Source: JANQGH01 sp039030175
GTDB lineage: Bacteria; Pseudomonadota; Alphaproteobacteria; DSM-16000; Inquilinaceae
Length of the DNA stretch: 13,729 bases
Direction of reading: 5' to 3'
NCBI GenBank assembly: GCA_039030175.1
Contig: JBCCER010000116.1
Coordinates: forward strand, 1-13,729
The position numbers were made by a program, and so were the translations under genes. Below the pieces are notes generated by a model. It worked only from the letters and a program-made list of their open reading frames with translations, had not been told where the DNA came from and searched no databases. Numbering within the stretch: the first letter of the stretch is position 1; every line of letters starts with the position of its first letter. Of this stretch, positions 6,114 to 12,757 are shown one piece after another.

Positions 6114-7535
6114 CTAATCGCCGGCTTCCGGATTGCGTTCTGTATCGATCGACTGCACCGGCGTCATGCCCGCCGTCCGGATCGGCCCTTCGGTCACCGG
6201 TTCTTCATGGGTTGAGGCAGGCGTGCCGCGCATCAGGCGCAAAATGTAAATCGTACCGGCACCGAAGATGAAGAAGTAGACGACGATGAATGCAAGCAAA
6301 GAGGCACCCACTGCAGGCGCATCGAGCGGTGAGGCAGAGTCCGCAGTTCGCAATATGTTGTAGATCGTAAAGGGTTGCCGCCCGACCTCCGTCGTTATCC
6401 AGCCGCACAACACGGCGGCAAAGCCGGCAGGCCCCATGATCACCGCGTATCGGTGCAGCCAAACCGAGTCGTAAAGTCGGTGCCTTATCCGTTTGTAAAG
6501 GCTGAACAAACCCAGCCCAAGCATCAGGACGCCGAGGCCCACCATGGCCCGGAAGCTGTAGAAGACAATGGGCGTCGGCGGCCAATCCTCGCGTGGGAAG
6601 GCGTCAAGGCCCTGTAGCGGGCTGGTCAAATCGTGGGTCAGGATCAGGCTGCCGAGCAACGGGATTTCAACGGAATAGAGGGTCTCGCCGGCCTCGTTTG
6701 ACGGCCAGCCGAGTAGAATGAGCGGTGCGTGCCCCTCGGGATAGCTCTGATAGTGCCCTTCAATGGCGGCGAGTTTGGCGGGTTGGTGCGCAAGCGTGTT
6801 TCGGCCATGCTCATCGCCGGCGAATAGCTGCATCGGCACAACGATGGTCAGCATCCACATGGCCATCGAAAACATGATCCGAATCGGCTCTTCGCGGTTG
6901 CCACGCAGCATATGCCAAGCACCGACCGCACCAACCACCAGCGCTGTCGTCAGATATGCCGCGAGAACCATATGGACGAGCCGGTAGGGGAACGACGGGT
7001 TGAAGATCACTTCCAGCCAGTCGACTGGGACGAACTGCCCGACGTCATTGATCTCAAAGCCGGCCGGCGTCTGCATCCATGAGTTGACGGCGAGAATCCA
7101 AAACGCCGAGGCGAGGGTGCCGATCGCCACCATCAAGGTGGCAAAGAAGTGCAGTCCCTTACCAACTCTCTTTAACCCAAACAGCATGATGCCGAGGAAG
7201 CCTGCCTCCAGAAAGAAGGCAGACAAAACTTCATAGCCCATCAGCGGGCCAATTACTGGCCCGGCCCTGTCGGAGAATACCCCCCAGTTCGTGCCAAACT
7301 GGTAAGCCATTACAATGCCGGAAACGACACCCATGCCAAAGGCTACGGCGAAAATCCTAATCCAATACTTGAACAAACGCATATAGACGTCGCGCTTGGT
7401 GATCAGCCACAGACCCTCGAGAACCGCCAGGAAACTGGCAAGGCCAATAGAAAAGGACGGGAAAATGATGTGAAAGGCGACCGTGAACGCGAACTGAAAA
7501 CGGGCTAGCAGGATTGCGTCTGCGTTTTCAAACAT
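6114..7535 (-). CDS. cydA: Cytochrome bd (cyanide-insensitive type) ubiquinol oxidase subunit I
   Basis: A 473-residue subunit that carries the haems and oxidises ubiquinol. By alignment in mind with E. coli CydA, the haem ligands are present: His22 (haem b595/d side), His188 in YRLVHM and Met331 in FRAMVGLG (haem b558). Proton-path Glu102 and Glu110 and the quinol-loop QPAKLAAIE residues Lys254 and Glu259 are also kept. The Q-loop is the short form, as in CioA proteins; the protein is about 50 residues shorter than E. coli CydA. The usual GRQPW reads GRQPF (385-389), and the position of E. coli Glu445 is Asn393, in a 'TIYNILRTADS' stretch typical of the CIO branch. A hydrophilic C-terminal tail of about 38 residues follows the last helix. 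It starts at ATG 7535 with AGGTGG just upstream. Confidence 0.95.
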   Translation of the reverse strand: MFENADAILLARFQFAFTVAFHIIFPSFSIGLASFLAVLEGLWLITKRDVYMRLFKYWIRIFAVAFGMGVVSGIVMAYQFGTNWGVFSDRAGPVIGPLMGYEVLSAFFLEAGFLGIMLFGLKRVGKGLHFFATLMVAIGTLASAFWILAVNSWMQTPAGFEINDVGQFVPVDWLEVIFNPSFPYRLVHMVLAAYLTTALVVGAVGAWHMLRGNREEPIRIMFSMAMWMLTIVVPMQLFAGDEHGRNTLAHQPAKLAAIEGHYQSYPEGHAPLILLGWPSNEAGETLYSVEIPLLGSLILTHDLTSPLQGLDAFPREDWPPTPIVFYSFRAMVGLGVLMLGLGLFSLYKRIRHRLYDSVWLHRYAVIMGPAGFAAVLCGWITTEVGRQPFTIYNILRTADSASPLDAPAVGASLLAFIVVYFFIFGAGTIYILRLMRGTPASTHEEPVTEGPIRTAGMTPVQSIDTERNPEAGD

Positions 7536-7695
7536 GATGCCACCTATGACAACAAAACGGGGCTCAGATCGCTTGAGTCGCGGTCGATAGTAGTTGATCG
7601 GCTGGCCCTATGCCACTCTAAGGCGCCAACATGATGTCGCACCGCAACGCTGGGTTGGCGAACTTGGCTTGCGACGAACTGGCCCGCTGTATGAC
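7536..7695. other. Intergenic region upstream of the cyd operon
   Basis: These 160 bases separate the second SDR gene's stop from cydA and should hold the cyd promoter. I looked for an FNR/FixK-type TTGAT-N4-ATCAA box and found only isolated half sites (TTGAT at 7594-7598). I see no clear -35/-10 pair and no hairpin with a T-run to end the upstream transcript, so read-through from the upstream operon into cydA cannot be excluded. Confidence 0.4.
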
Positions 7696-8742
7696 TTAAT
7701 CTACGATGCCGCGTTCCAGTAACGAGGTGGCCGACCGCCGCAGGCTCTCCGCAACGTCGATGAACTGCATGCCCAACATTTCCTTTGCGCGCCGGTTGGA
7801 AAGGGCGTCGCGCCGTCCGAGATTTGGAACGATGGAGCGTACGGGTCTGTCGAAGAGCGCGATAATGCGAACCAGCCAGTTCGGAGCCTGGCGGGTCACG
7901 ATTTTGCGGTCAGGGAAGGCGGCCGCTAGGATCTTCGCCATTTCGACGATTGAAAGCGGGCGATCCGCGCCAACAATGCGCTGTCCGGCTGTTTCCGGGC
8001 AAGACAAGGCGCGGACATGCATATCGGCGATATCGCGTACATCGACGCAGCTGAACGAGATATCCGGCAAGGCCGGGTCCTTCGCGCGCAACAGCCGCTG
8101 CACGACTTTGATCGACGCGCTGAGATGGTCGTCCAAAAGGGGGCCAAGGACGAAGGCGGGGTTGATCGTGGTCAACGCCATTCCTTGTGCCTCGCGCTCA
8201 ACGAAACTCCAGGCCGCACGCTCCGCCAATGTTTTTGACATCGCGTAAGGCGTCATCGCCGGATCGTCCACGTCGCTCCAGTCGCTTTCGTTATACTCGG
8301 TGCGTCCTACCGGCAGCTTGGAGTTCATGATGGCGGCGTTCGATGAGGTCAGGACAACCCGATCGATTCCTGCTGCGCTCGCCGCCTTTAGTGCGCGCCG
8401 CGTTCCGCCAACCGCCGTCTCGACCAGTACTCTTGCGTCTTTTGGCTGCTCTAGCGGGACAGGGGAGGCGGTATGGATGAGAGTGTCGGCCCCGTGCATG
8501 GTCTCATCCCAGCCACCGTCTTCCGTCAGATCAAGCGTTACAAAACGCAAACGATCCGTGAGGTCCGTCGCGTCCGCTAAGTTAGCTGCCATCGCCCGCC
8601 GTGTCTCTTCGGCGCGAGCCTCGCTTCGTACCGATCCCACGACAGTATGGCCGTCCGACAGCGCTTTCAGGCAGATATGTTTGGCGATGAAACCGGAGGC
8701 ACCGGTCAGGAAGATTGTCTTCGGCGGGGTTAGCTCTGTCAT
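7696..8742 (-). CDS. NAD(P)-dependent extended SDR, aldehyde-reductase / dihydroflavonol-reductase-like (copy A)
   Basis: A 348-residue Rossmann-fold extended SDR. It has the nucleotide loop TGASGFIA (13-20), an Arg-bearing VVGSVRS after the second strand that favours NADPH, TASP (91-94), catalytic Ser133/Ser134 region LTSSNAAIM, and YAMSK with Tyr166 and Lys170, then NPAFVLGP (194-201). This pattern fits the aldehyde reductase/DFR-like group, which reduces aldehydes or ketones with NADPH; the substrate is unknown. The start ATG 8742 has a strong TAGGAGGGG upstream. It is the last gene of a four-gene minus-strand run, 33 bases after a close paralogue (copy B). The two align from end to end with only small gaps, share long identical blocks and probably arose by tandem duplication. 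Confidence 0.9.
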   Translation of the reverse strand: MTELTPPKTIFLTGASGFIAKHICLKALSDGHTVVGSVRSEARAEETRRAMAANLADATDLTDRLRFVTLDLTEDGGWDETMHGADTLIHTASPVPLEQPKDARVLVETAVGGTRRALKAASAAGIDRVVLTSSNAAIMNSKLPVGRTEYNESDWSDVDDPAMTPYAMSKTLAERAAWSFVEREAQGMALTTINPAFVLGPLLDDHLSASIKVVQRLLRAKDPALPDISFSCVDVRDIADMHVRALSCPETAGQRIVGADRPLSIVEMAKILAAAFPDRKIVTRQAPNWLVRIIALFDRPVRSIVPNLGRRDALSNRRAKEMLGMQFIDVAESLRRSATSLLERGIVD

Positions 8743-8775
8743 GCCAACCCCTCCTAAGCGGCCGGTTTTGTGGTG

Positions 8776-9813
8776 CTAGCGATCGAGCCCATGTTCGATC
8801 AGATAGCCGGCTGACTCCAGCAGGCTCTGTTCGACATCCATGAACTCCATGCCGAGCAAATCGCGCGCAAGCTGATTCGACAGATCCAGGCGTTCATCGA
8901 GGTTGGGCACGATCGATCGAACTGGTTTGTCGAACAGCGCAAGTATCCGCACGAGCCAATTCGGCGCTCTACGCGCTGCGATTTTTCGGTCGGGATAAGC
9001 GGCGGCCAGGGTTTTCGCCATGTCCAGGAACCAAAAGAAGCGATCCGATCCAATGATGCGCCTGCCAACGGTCTCGGGGCTCGACAGGGCACGGACGTGC
9101 ATCTCGGCAATATCCCGCACATCAACGCTCGCAAACCCGATGTTCGGCAGGGCTGGGTCTTTCGACCTCAGCAAGCGTCGGATGACCAGAAGCGAGGTGC
9201 CGAGGTGATTGTCCAGCGGCGGTCCCAGCACGAACGCGGGATTGACGACCGTAAGCGCGATCTCGCGCGCCTCTTCCTCGACAAACCGCCAGGCAGCCTG
9301 TTCAGCCAGCGTCTTTGACTTAACATACGGAATGGCCGTCGGCCTTGTAAGGTCCGACCAGTCGTTTTCGTCGTACACCGTTCTGCCGGGCGGCAAGGCG
9401 GTGTTCATGATCGCGACAGTGGAGGATGTCATCACAACGCGGCTAACCCCGGCTGAGCGCGCGGCACGCAACGCCCTCAAGGTTCCTTCGACTGCAGGAC
9501 GAATCACACTCTGCTCGTCCTCAGGCTGACCCATCGGAAAGGGCGAGGCAGTGTGTATCAATATGTCGATACCATTCAGGGCCTCCCGCCAGCCATCGTC
9601 GCGGTCGAGGTCCAGGGTAACCGTTATCAGCCGCGCCGACAGACCTTCCTGCGAGTCCAGGTACGGCGACACCGCCGCGACAACTTCAGGCCCGCGCTCC
9701 GCTGTACGTACCGAGCCGACGACGTGATAACCGGCATTCAGCAGTCGCAGGCAAATGTGCTTTGCGATGAAGCCGGAGGCGCCGGTGACAAGGACGGTTT
9801 TGGGCTGAGGCAT
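8776..9813 (-). CDS. NAD(P)-dependent extended SDR, aldehyde-reductase-like (copy B)
   Basis: A 345-residue paralogue of the following gene, with the same motifs: TGASGFIA (10-17), VVGSVRT, Ser130 in MTSSTVAIM, YVKSK with Tyr163 and Lys167, and NPAFVLGP. Both copies share the distinctive C-terminal APNWLVRI..ALFD.PVRSIVPNL block. Differences cluster in the putative substrate lid: 'RFFWFLDMAK' here versus 'RPLSIVEMAK' in copy A, and 'PFPMGQPEDEQ' versus 'PVPLEQPKDAR'. The two may therefore reduce different carbonyls (inference). The reading opens with GTG ATG; the ATG at 9813 is preferred because it puts the only GGA element seven bases away, although that site is weak compared with copy A. 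It lies 57 bases after the GNAT gene. Confidence 0.9.
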   Translation of the reverse strand: MPQPKTVLVTGASGFIAKHICLRLLNAGYHVVGSVRTAERGPEVVAAVSPYLDSQEGLSARLITVTLDLDRDDGWREALNGIDILIHTASPFPMGQPEDEQSVIRPAVEGTLRALRAARSAGVSRVVMTSSTVAIMNTALPPGRTVYDENDWSDLTRPTAIPYVKSKTLAEQAAWRFVEEEAREIALTVVNPAFVLGPPLDNHLGTSLLVIRRLLRSKDPALPNIGFASVDVRDIAEMHVRALSSPETVGRRIIGSDRFFWFLDMAKTLAAAYPDRKIAARRAPNWLVRILALFDKPVRSIVPNLDERLDLSNQLARDLLGMEFMDVEQSLLESAGYLIEHGLDR

Positions 9814-9870
9814 CACGGCGTCCGAATGGTTGGCTAATTGGTTCCGATACGCCGGTGTGGGCCCGTCGGA

Positions 9871-10908
9871 TCAATCGCCTGGCTTCGTCGGGCGATGTCT
9901 GTCGAGGACCAGCGTGGGCTGACCCTTGTACGAGGCCCGCATCAACTCGCGATAACCGTTCTTTTCTGCGACCTTGATAGACGCGACATGGTCCGGATCG
10001 ACGATGCAGAAGGTGCGTTTCTGCTCGAGATACCGGTCGCCCCATTGCAGTGCGGCGGCCACCGTCTCTGTCGCCAATCCTTGTCCGTGAGCATCTGGAT
10101 GCAATACCCAGCCGATTTCCGGCAGTCCATCCAGCGCCGGGTCAAGCCCGCGTTTGAAATCGGCAAACCCGACCTCGCCGAGGAAACGGCCTGTGGCCGT
10201 GTCCGTCACAGCCCAGTAGCCGTAGCCGAGCGCGGACCAATGCCCGATATAGCGTAGCAGCCTTGTCCAGGACTCGGCCGGCGTCGACGGCGTACCGCTG
10301 ATGTGCCGAACCACGACAGGTTCCGCCCACATGGATGCGACGGCCTCGAAATCGTCGCTGTGATGGGGGCGCATGATCGTGCGGTCGGTCTCAAACGTGG
10401 TCGGTGGCGCTTGGCCGCCTATCTGTTCGCTATTGAGGGCGAACTCGGTGAGCGCCTCGCCCTCAATACGGAAATAGACTTTGCGATCCAACTGTTGTGC
10501 GCCGAGGCGATCGTAGAGCGCCATCGCCCGTGGATTTGCGGACTCCGCCGTCCAATCCAATCGCAGACAACCCCGACCGACCGCGAGCGTGGCCAAGGCA
10601 CGCAGCAGCCGCTCGCCAACCCCTTGCGAGCGGAATGGCTCAAGGACGAACAGGTCTCGAACAAACAAGGCCGAGCCGAGCCCCACCGCCGGAAACATCG
10701 TTGTAAATGTCGCGAATCCGATGGGCTCTTTGCCAATGGTCGCGATCAGAATCTCAGATTCGGAGCGCGCGCTTAGTTGTTTGGCAACTTGGTCGGCGGC
10801 GTCGTCGGGATCGATCGGCTGGTTGGGGAAATAGTGAGCGACCATTCCAGAGAACAGTGTTCCGAGGATAGTTCTGTCTGCGATCGGGTCTGCCAATCGA
10901 AAGCGCAA
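9871..10908 (-). CDS. Tandem two-domain GNAT acetyltransferase
   Basis: A 345-residue protein with two acetyl-CoA-binding GNAT domains. Domain 1 (about 1-150) has the FRSQGVGERLL pyrophosphate loop (92-102) and a NPRAMALYDRLG helix (125-136). Domain 2 (about 172-340) is RimJ/RimL-like, opening with FETDRTIMRP, with loop HGQGLATETV (274-283) and a HVASIKVAEKNGY helix. The acceptor is unknown; small amines, toxins or protein N-termini are possible. The start is odd. The first acceptable codon is TTG at 10908 with no Shine-Dalgarno nearby. A good AAAGGA lies further up, seven bases before an in-frame CTG at 10926-10924, which would add six residues. The fold begins at RFRLA in either case. It follows the GST stop by 34 bases. 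Confidence 0.85.
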   Translation of the reverse strand: MRFRLADPIADRTILGTLFSGMVAHYFPNQPIDPDDAADQVAKQLSARSESEILIATIGKEPIGFATFTTMFPAVGLGSALFVRDLFVLEPFRSQGVGERLLRALATLAVGRGCLRLDWTAESANPRAMALYDRLGAQQLDRKVYFRIEGEALTEFALNSEQIGGQAPPTTFETDRTIMRPHHSDDFEAVASMWAEPVVVRHISGTPSTPAESWTRLLRYIGHWSALGYGYWAVTDTATGRFLGEVGFADFKRGLDPALDGLPEIGWVLHPDAHGQGLATETVAAALQWGDRYLEQKRTFCIVDPDHVASIKVAEKNGYRELMRASYKGQPTLVLDRHRPTKPGD

Positions 10909-10942
10909 CGAATCTAGGTTAGACAGCGGCGGGTCCTTTCGA

Positions 10943-11665
10943 TCAACGACGGGTAGCGATACTGGCTGTCGGGCGTTGTGATGTCAGAGTAACCGGCATA
11001 CCCGGTACGAGATAGTCGTCAAACCAGATGTGAGGCAGTTGATCGGCCTCGTCCATCCATTCGGTAATCAAACGATTGGCCGATAACTCGGCAATCCAGT
11101 CCGAGGTCGCCGGGAAGCAAGTCGTATCCGCTTTGTGCCGCGACAGCCGAAATGCGGCGGGCGTAAGCATGAAATCGGCAAGCGAAATCGTTCCGAACAA
11201 ATAGGGGCCGCCGCTCTTGGCAAGGCAGTCCTCCAGAACGCCGAACAGTCGACCGCACTCGGCTTGCTCTTCATCCGTAAGCGGTCGCTTTTCGGGATAA
11301 AAGGCACTTTCGAACGAGATTCTCTCGCAGATCGACGACAGCCCCGAATGTTGCCAGGCGACCAACGATCTGGCGCGGGCGCGGGCTTCGATGTCCTTTG
11401 GCAACAACTTGCCGCCGCTGAAGTCGTTGGCGAACTCCATAATGGCATTTGAGTCGGCAATGACGCCGCGACCCGTATCGAGAACGGGCACGCATCCGGG
11501 CGGGGAGAAACGTCGAATGCTCGCGAGATTGTTGAATCGCTGAGGCCAGCGAATGTCGACGACCAACTCATCGAACTCGTACCCGGCCGCCTTCAGCGCA
11601 AGCCATGCCCGCATGGCCCAGCTCGAGGCGTTCTTAGTGCCGGAATAGAAAATCGGTTTGCCCAT
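10943..11665 (-). CDS. Glutathione S-transferase family protein
   Basis: A 240-residue two-domain GST. The thioredoxin-like N-terminal domain runs from PIFYSGT through the cis-Pro segment GCVPVLD (57-63, Pro60) and the glutathione-gamma-glutamyl contact ADSNAI (70-75, Asp-Ser in place of Glu-Ser). An all-helical C-terminal domain follows. Ser14/Ser15 before the first helix are candidates for the catalytic residue; there is no N-terminal Cys or Tyr in the usual place. It probably conjugates or reduces electrophiles with glutathione in the cytosol, but the substrate is not readable. It is the first gene of the GST-GNAT-SDR-SDR run and starts 41 bases from a palindrome shared with the divergent HxlR-type regulator. 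AGGAG lies 11 bases before its ATG, which is rather far. Confidence 0.88.
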   Translation of the reverse strand: MGKPIFYSGTKNASSWAMRAWLALKAAGYEFDELVVDIRWPQRFNNLASIRRFSPPGCVPVLDTGRGVIADSNAIMEFANDFSGGKLLPKDIEARARARSLVAWQHSGLSSICERISFESAFYPEKRPLTDEEQAECGRLFGVLEDCLAKSGGPYLFGTISLADFMLTPAAFRLSRHKADTTCFPATSDWIAELSANRLITEWMDEADQLPHIWFDDYLVPGMPVTLTSQRPTASIATRR

Positions 11666-11701
11666 GGCTCTTGGTGCTCCTATTGTCTGCTATCTTTTTC
11701 G

Positions 11702-11726
11702 TAGCATGCTATGAAATCCATAGCAT
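11702..11726. promoter_or_regulatory. Putative HxlR operator (nested palindromes)
   Basis: Between GST and the regulator is a perfect inverted repeat, ATGCTATG (11706-11713), AAATC, CATAGCAT (11719-11726). It overlaps a second perfect palindrome, TAGCATGCTA (11702-11711). TAGCAT therefore occurs twice on the same strand, 19 bases apart. HxlR-family winged-helix dimers are known to bind inverted repeats of this size near their own promoters. Assignment to this regulator is inference from position and symmetry. Confidence 0.6.
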
Positions 11727-11727
11727 T

Positions 11728-11733
11728 GGAGGA
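11728..11733 (+). promoter_or_regulatory. Shine-Dalgarno site favouring a TTG start for the HxlR regulator
   Basis: GGAGGA, four bases before TTG 11738. The upstream ATG at 11711 lies inside the palindrome and has no ribosome-binding sequence before it, so TTG is the better start. Confidence 0.6.
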
Positions 11734-11737
11734 ACGC

Positions 11738-12088
11738 TTGGTCAATATTCCGCGCCCGGGCGCGCCAGTACGGGGCTCGCAAAGCGGCAGCCCGATCATG
11801 GCCCTGTTCGATTTACTCGGACGACGGTGGGGGATGGGGGTGCTCTGGACGCTTGCTGAAAAGGGTCCTTGCACGTTCCGCGCGCTTCAGTCGGCCTGTG
11901 AAACCATATCGCCGGCCGTGCTCAACGCTCGGCTAAAGGAACTACAGCAGGCCCGGTTTGTCGAGCGAGGGCCAAATGGGTATCAGGTCACGGTCTTGGG
12001 ACGGCAGATCTATTCGGATCTGCTCCCTCTCTCAAAAACGTCAAAACGTTGGGCTCTGGAAATGGAGAGTAAGGATGTTCGGGATTAG
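11738..12088 (+). CDS. HxlR-family winged-helix transcriptional regulator
   Basis: About 116 residues from the TTG at 11738; from the ATG at 11711 it would be 125. The core reads SPIMALFDLLGRRWGMGVLWTL (first helices), FRALQSACETISPAVLNARLKELQQARFVER (helix-turn-helix and recognition helix), then the wing GYQVTVLGRQ and a C-terminal helix ending KRWALEME. This is the standard HxlR layout. Many relatives sense aldehydes, quinones or disulfide stress through an N-terminal Cys. Here that region is SQSGSP and has no Cys; the remaining Cys residues lie in GPC and SAC, so a different sensing mode is likely. Divergent from the GST operon, it probably controls both itself and that operon through the palindrome. 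Its stop lies two bases from the convergent TetR-type gene. Confidence 0.88.
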   Translation: MVNIPRPGAPVRGSQSGSPIMALFDLLGRRWGMGVLWTLAEKGPCTFRALQSACETISPAVLNARLKELQQARFVERGPNGYQVTVLGRQIYSDLLPLSKTSKRWALEMESKDVRD

Positions 12089-12090
12089 GA

Positions 12091-12690
12091 TCAGCGGGGT
12101 TTGTTGATGATGGCCTCGACCAGATAGTTGGTAGCCTGCCTGTAGTTTTCACTGGGCTCGCCTTCGGCTATGGCAAGCGCCGCCCGATCGAACCCGGCGG
12201 ATAGCATCTTGGTCATGGCACCAAGCACGGCTGGCGATATCTCTTGAGCGTCAAGAGCATAGGCTAGTCCCTCGCGAAGCTCCTCGCCGCCTGTTTGCCG
12301 GTCGATTCGGTCTATTTCCGCCCGCCCGAGCACCGCGGGGCCTTCCAGCAGAAGAAGGCGAACACGTCCCGGTACGGCCATCGCTTCGAAATACGCGTCG
12401 GTGCCAGACGTTAGGGCTTCAAGGGCCGACGTGGGGTTGGCGCTTGCCCCTTCGATATGCTTGGCAACCGCCTGCGCCTCGCGCTCGACGACGGCGCGAA
12501 ACAGGTCCGTTTTGTCGGCAAAATGGTGATAGAGCGCGCCGCGCGTAACGTTCGCCCTGGCAACGATGTCCGGCGTTCCGGTGTCGGCATACCCCTTGTG
12601 CACGAACAGATCTCTGGCGGCGTCTAGCAATGCGCCGCGCGTCGCCTCAGTCCGCGCGGCGTTGGAGCGTCTCTTCAGTTTCTCTTGCAT
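12091..12690 (-). CDS. TetR/AcrR-family transcriptional repressor
   Basis: A 199-residue regulator. The N-terminal DNA-binding domain (about 12-60) is classic: TRGALLDAARDLFVHKGY, then TPDIVARANVTRGALYHHFADKTDLF with the helix-turn-helix at about 39-58. The recognition helix VTRGALYHHF is close to that of E. coli AcrR (VTRGAIYWHF). The remainder is an all-helical ligand-binding and dimer domain with no recognisable ligand signature. The ATG at 12690 is overlapped by palindrome O1, so it should repress itself and the divergent VOC gene. The ligand is unknown; these proteins usually bind hydrophobic or cationic compounds. Confidence 0.93.
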   Translation of the reverse strand: MQEKLKRRSNAARTEATRGALLDAARDLFVHKGYADTGTPDIVARANVTRGALYHHFADKTDLFRAVVEREAQAVAKHIEGASANPTSALEALTSGTDAYFEAMAVPGRVRLLLLEGPAVLGRAEIDRIDRQTGGEELREGLAYALDAQEISPAVLGAMTKMLSAGFDRAALAIAEGEPSENYRQATNYLVEAIINKPR

Positions 12691-12709
12691 ACATGCAGCC
12701 TGTATGTAT
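12689..12709. promoter_or_regulatory. Putative TetR operator O1
   Basis: A 21-base palindrome with 10-base arms, ATACATGCAG and CTGTATGTAT, around a central C; nine of ten arm positions pair. It covers the TetR start codon and its CCTG/CAGG ribosome site (12699-12702). It also sits between a weak -35 (TTGCAT, 12685-12690) and a TATATT -10-like box (12707-12712) directed toward the VOC gene. Its ATACAT...ATGTAT core resembles the E. coli AcrR operator (TACATACA...TGTATGTA). Confidence 0.65.
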
Positions 12710-12717
12710 ATTCAGTC

Positions 12718-12734
12718 ACATACATAGCGTATGT
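12718..12734. promoter_or_regulatory. Putative TetR operator O2 and TetR promoter
   Basis: A second palindrome, ACATAC-ATAGC-GTATGT, centred 27 bases from O1. On the minus strand it overlaps TTTACA (12737-12732), a 5/6 match to a -35 box. A weak GAATAT (12713-12708) is 18 bases further on. Repressor at O1 and O2 would cover both outward promoters. Confidence 0.5.
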
Positions 12735-12743
12735 AAATGCAAC

Positions 12744-12749
12744 GGAAGG
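12744..12749 (+). promoter_or_regulatory. Shine-Dalgarno site fixing the VOC start
   Basis: GGAAGG, eight bases before ATG 12758. It favours this start over the in-frame ATG at 12737, which abuts operator O2 and has no ribosome site. Confidence 0.65.
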
Positions 12750-12757
12750 CGATAGCC

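Noticed and set aside
7536..7695. FNR/FixK-type anaerobic box expected before a bd oxidase operon
   Set aside because: Only unpaired half sites were found, with no TTGAT-N4-ATCAA arrangement.
9209..9529. 106-codon plus-strand frame inside SDR copy B, and similar frames opposite copy A
   Set aside because: The two paralogues give similar antisense frames because their sense sequences are similar, so the repetition is no evidence for coding.
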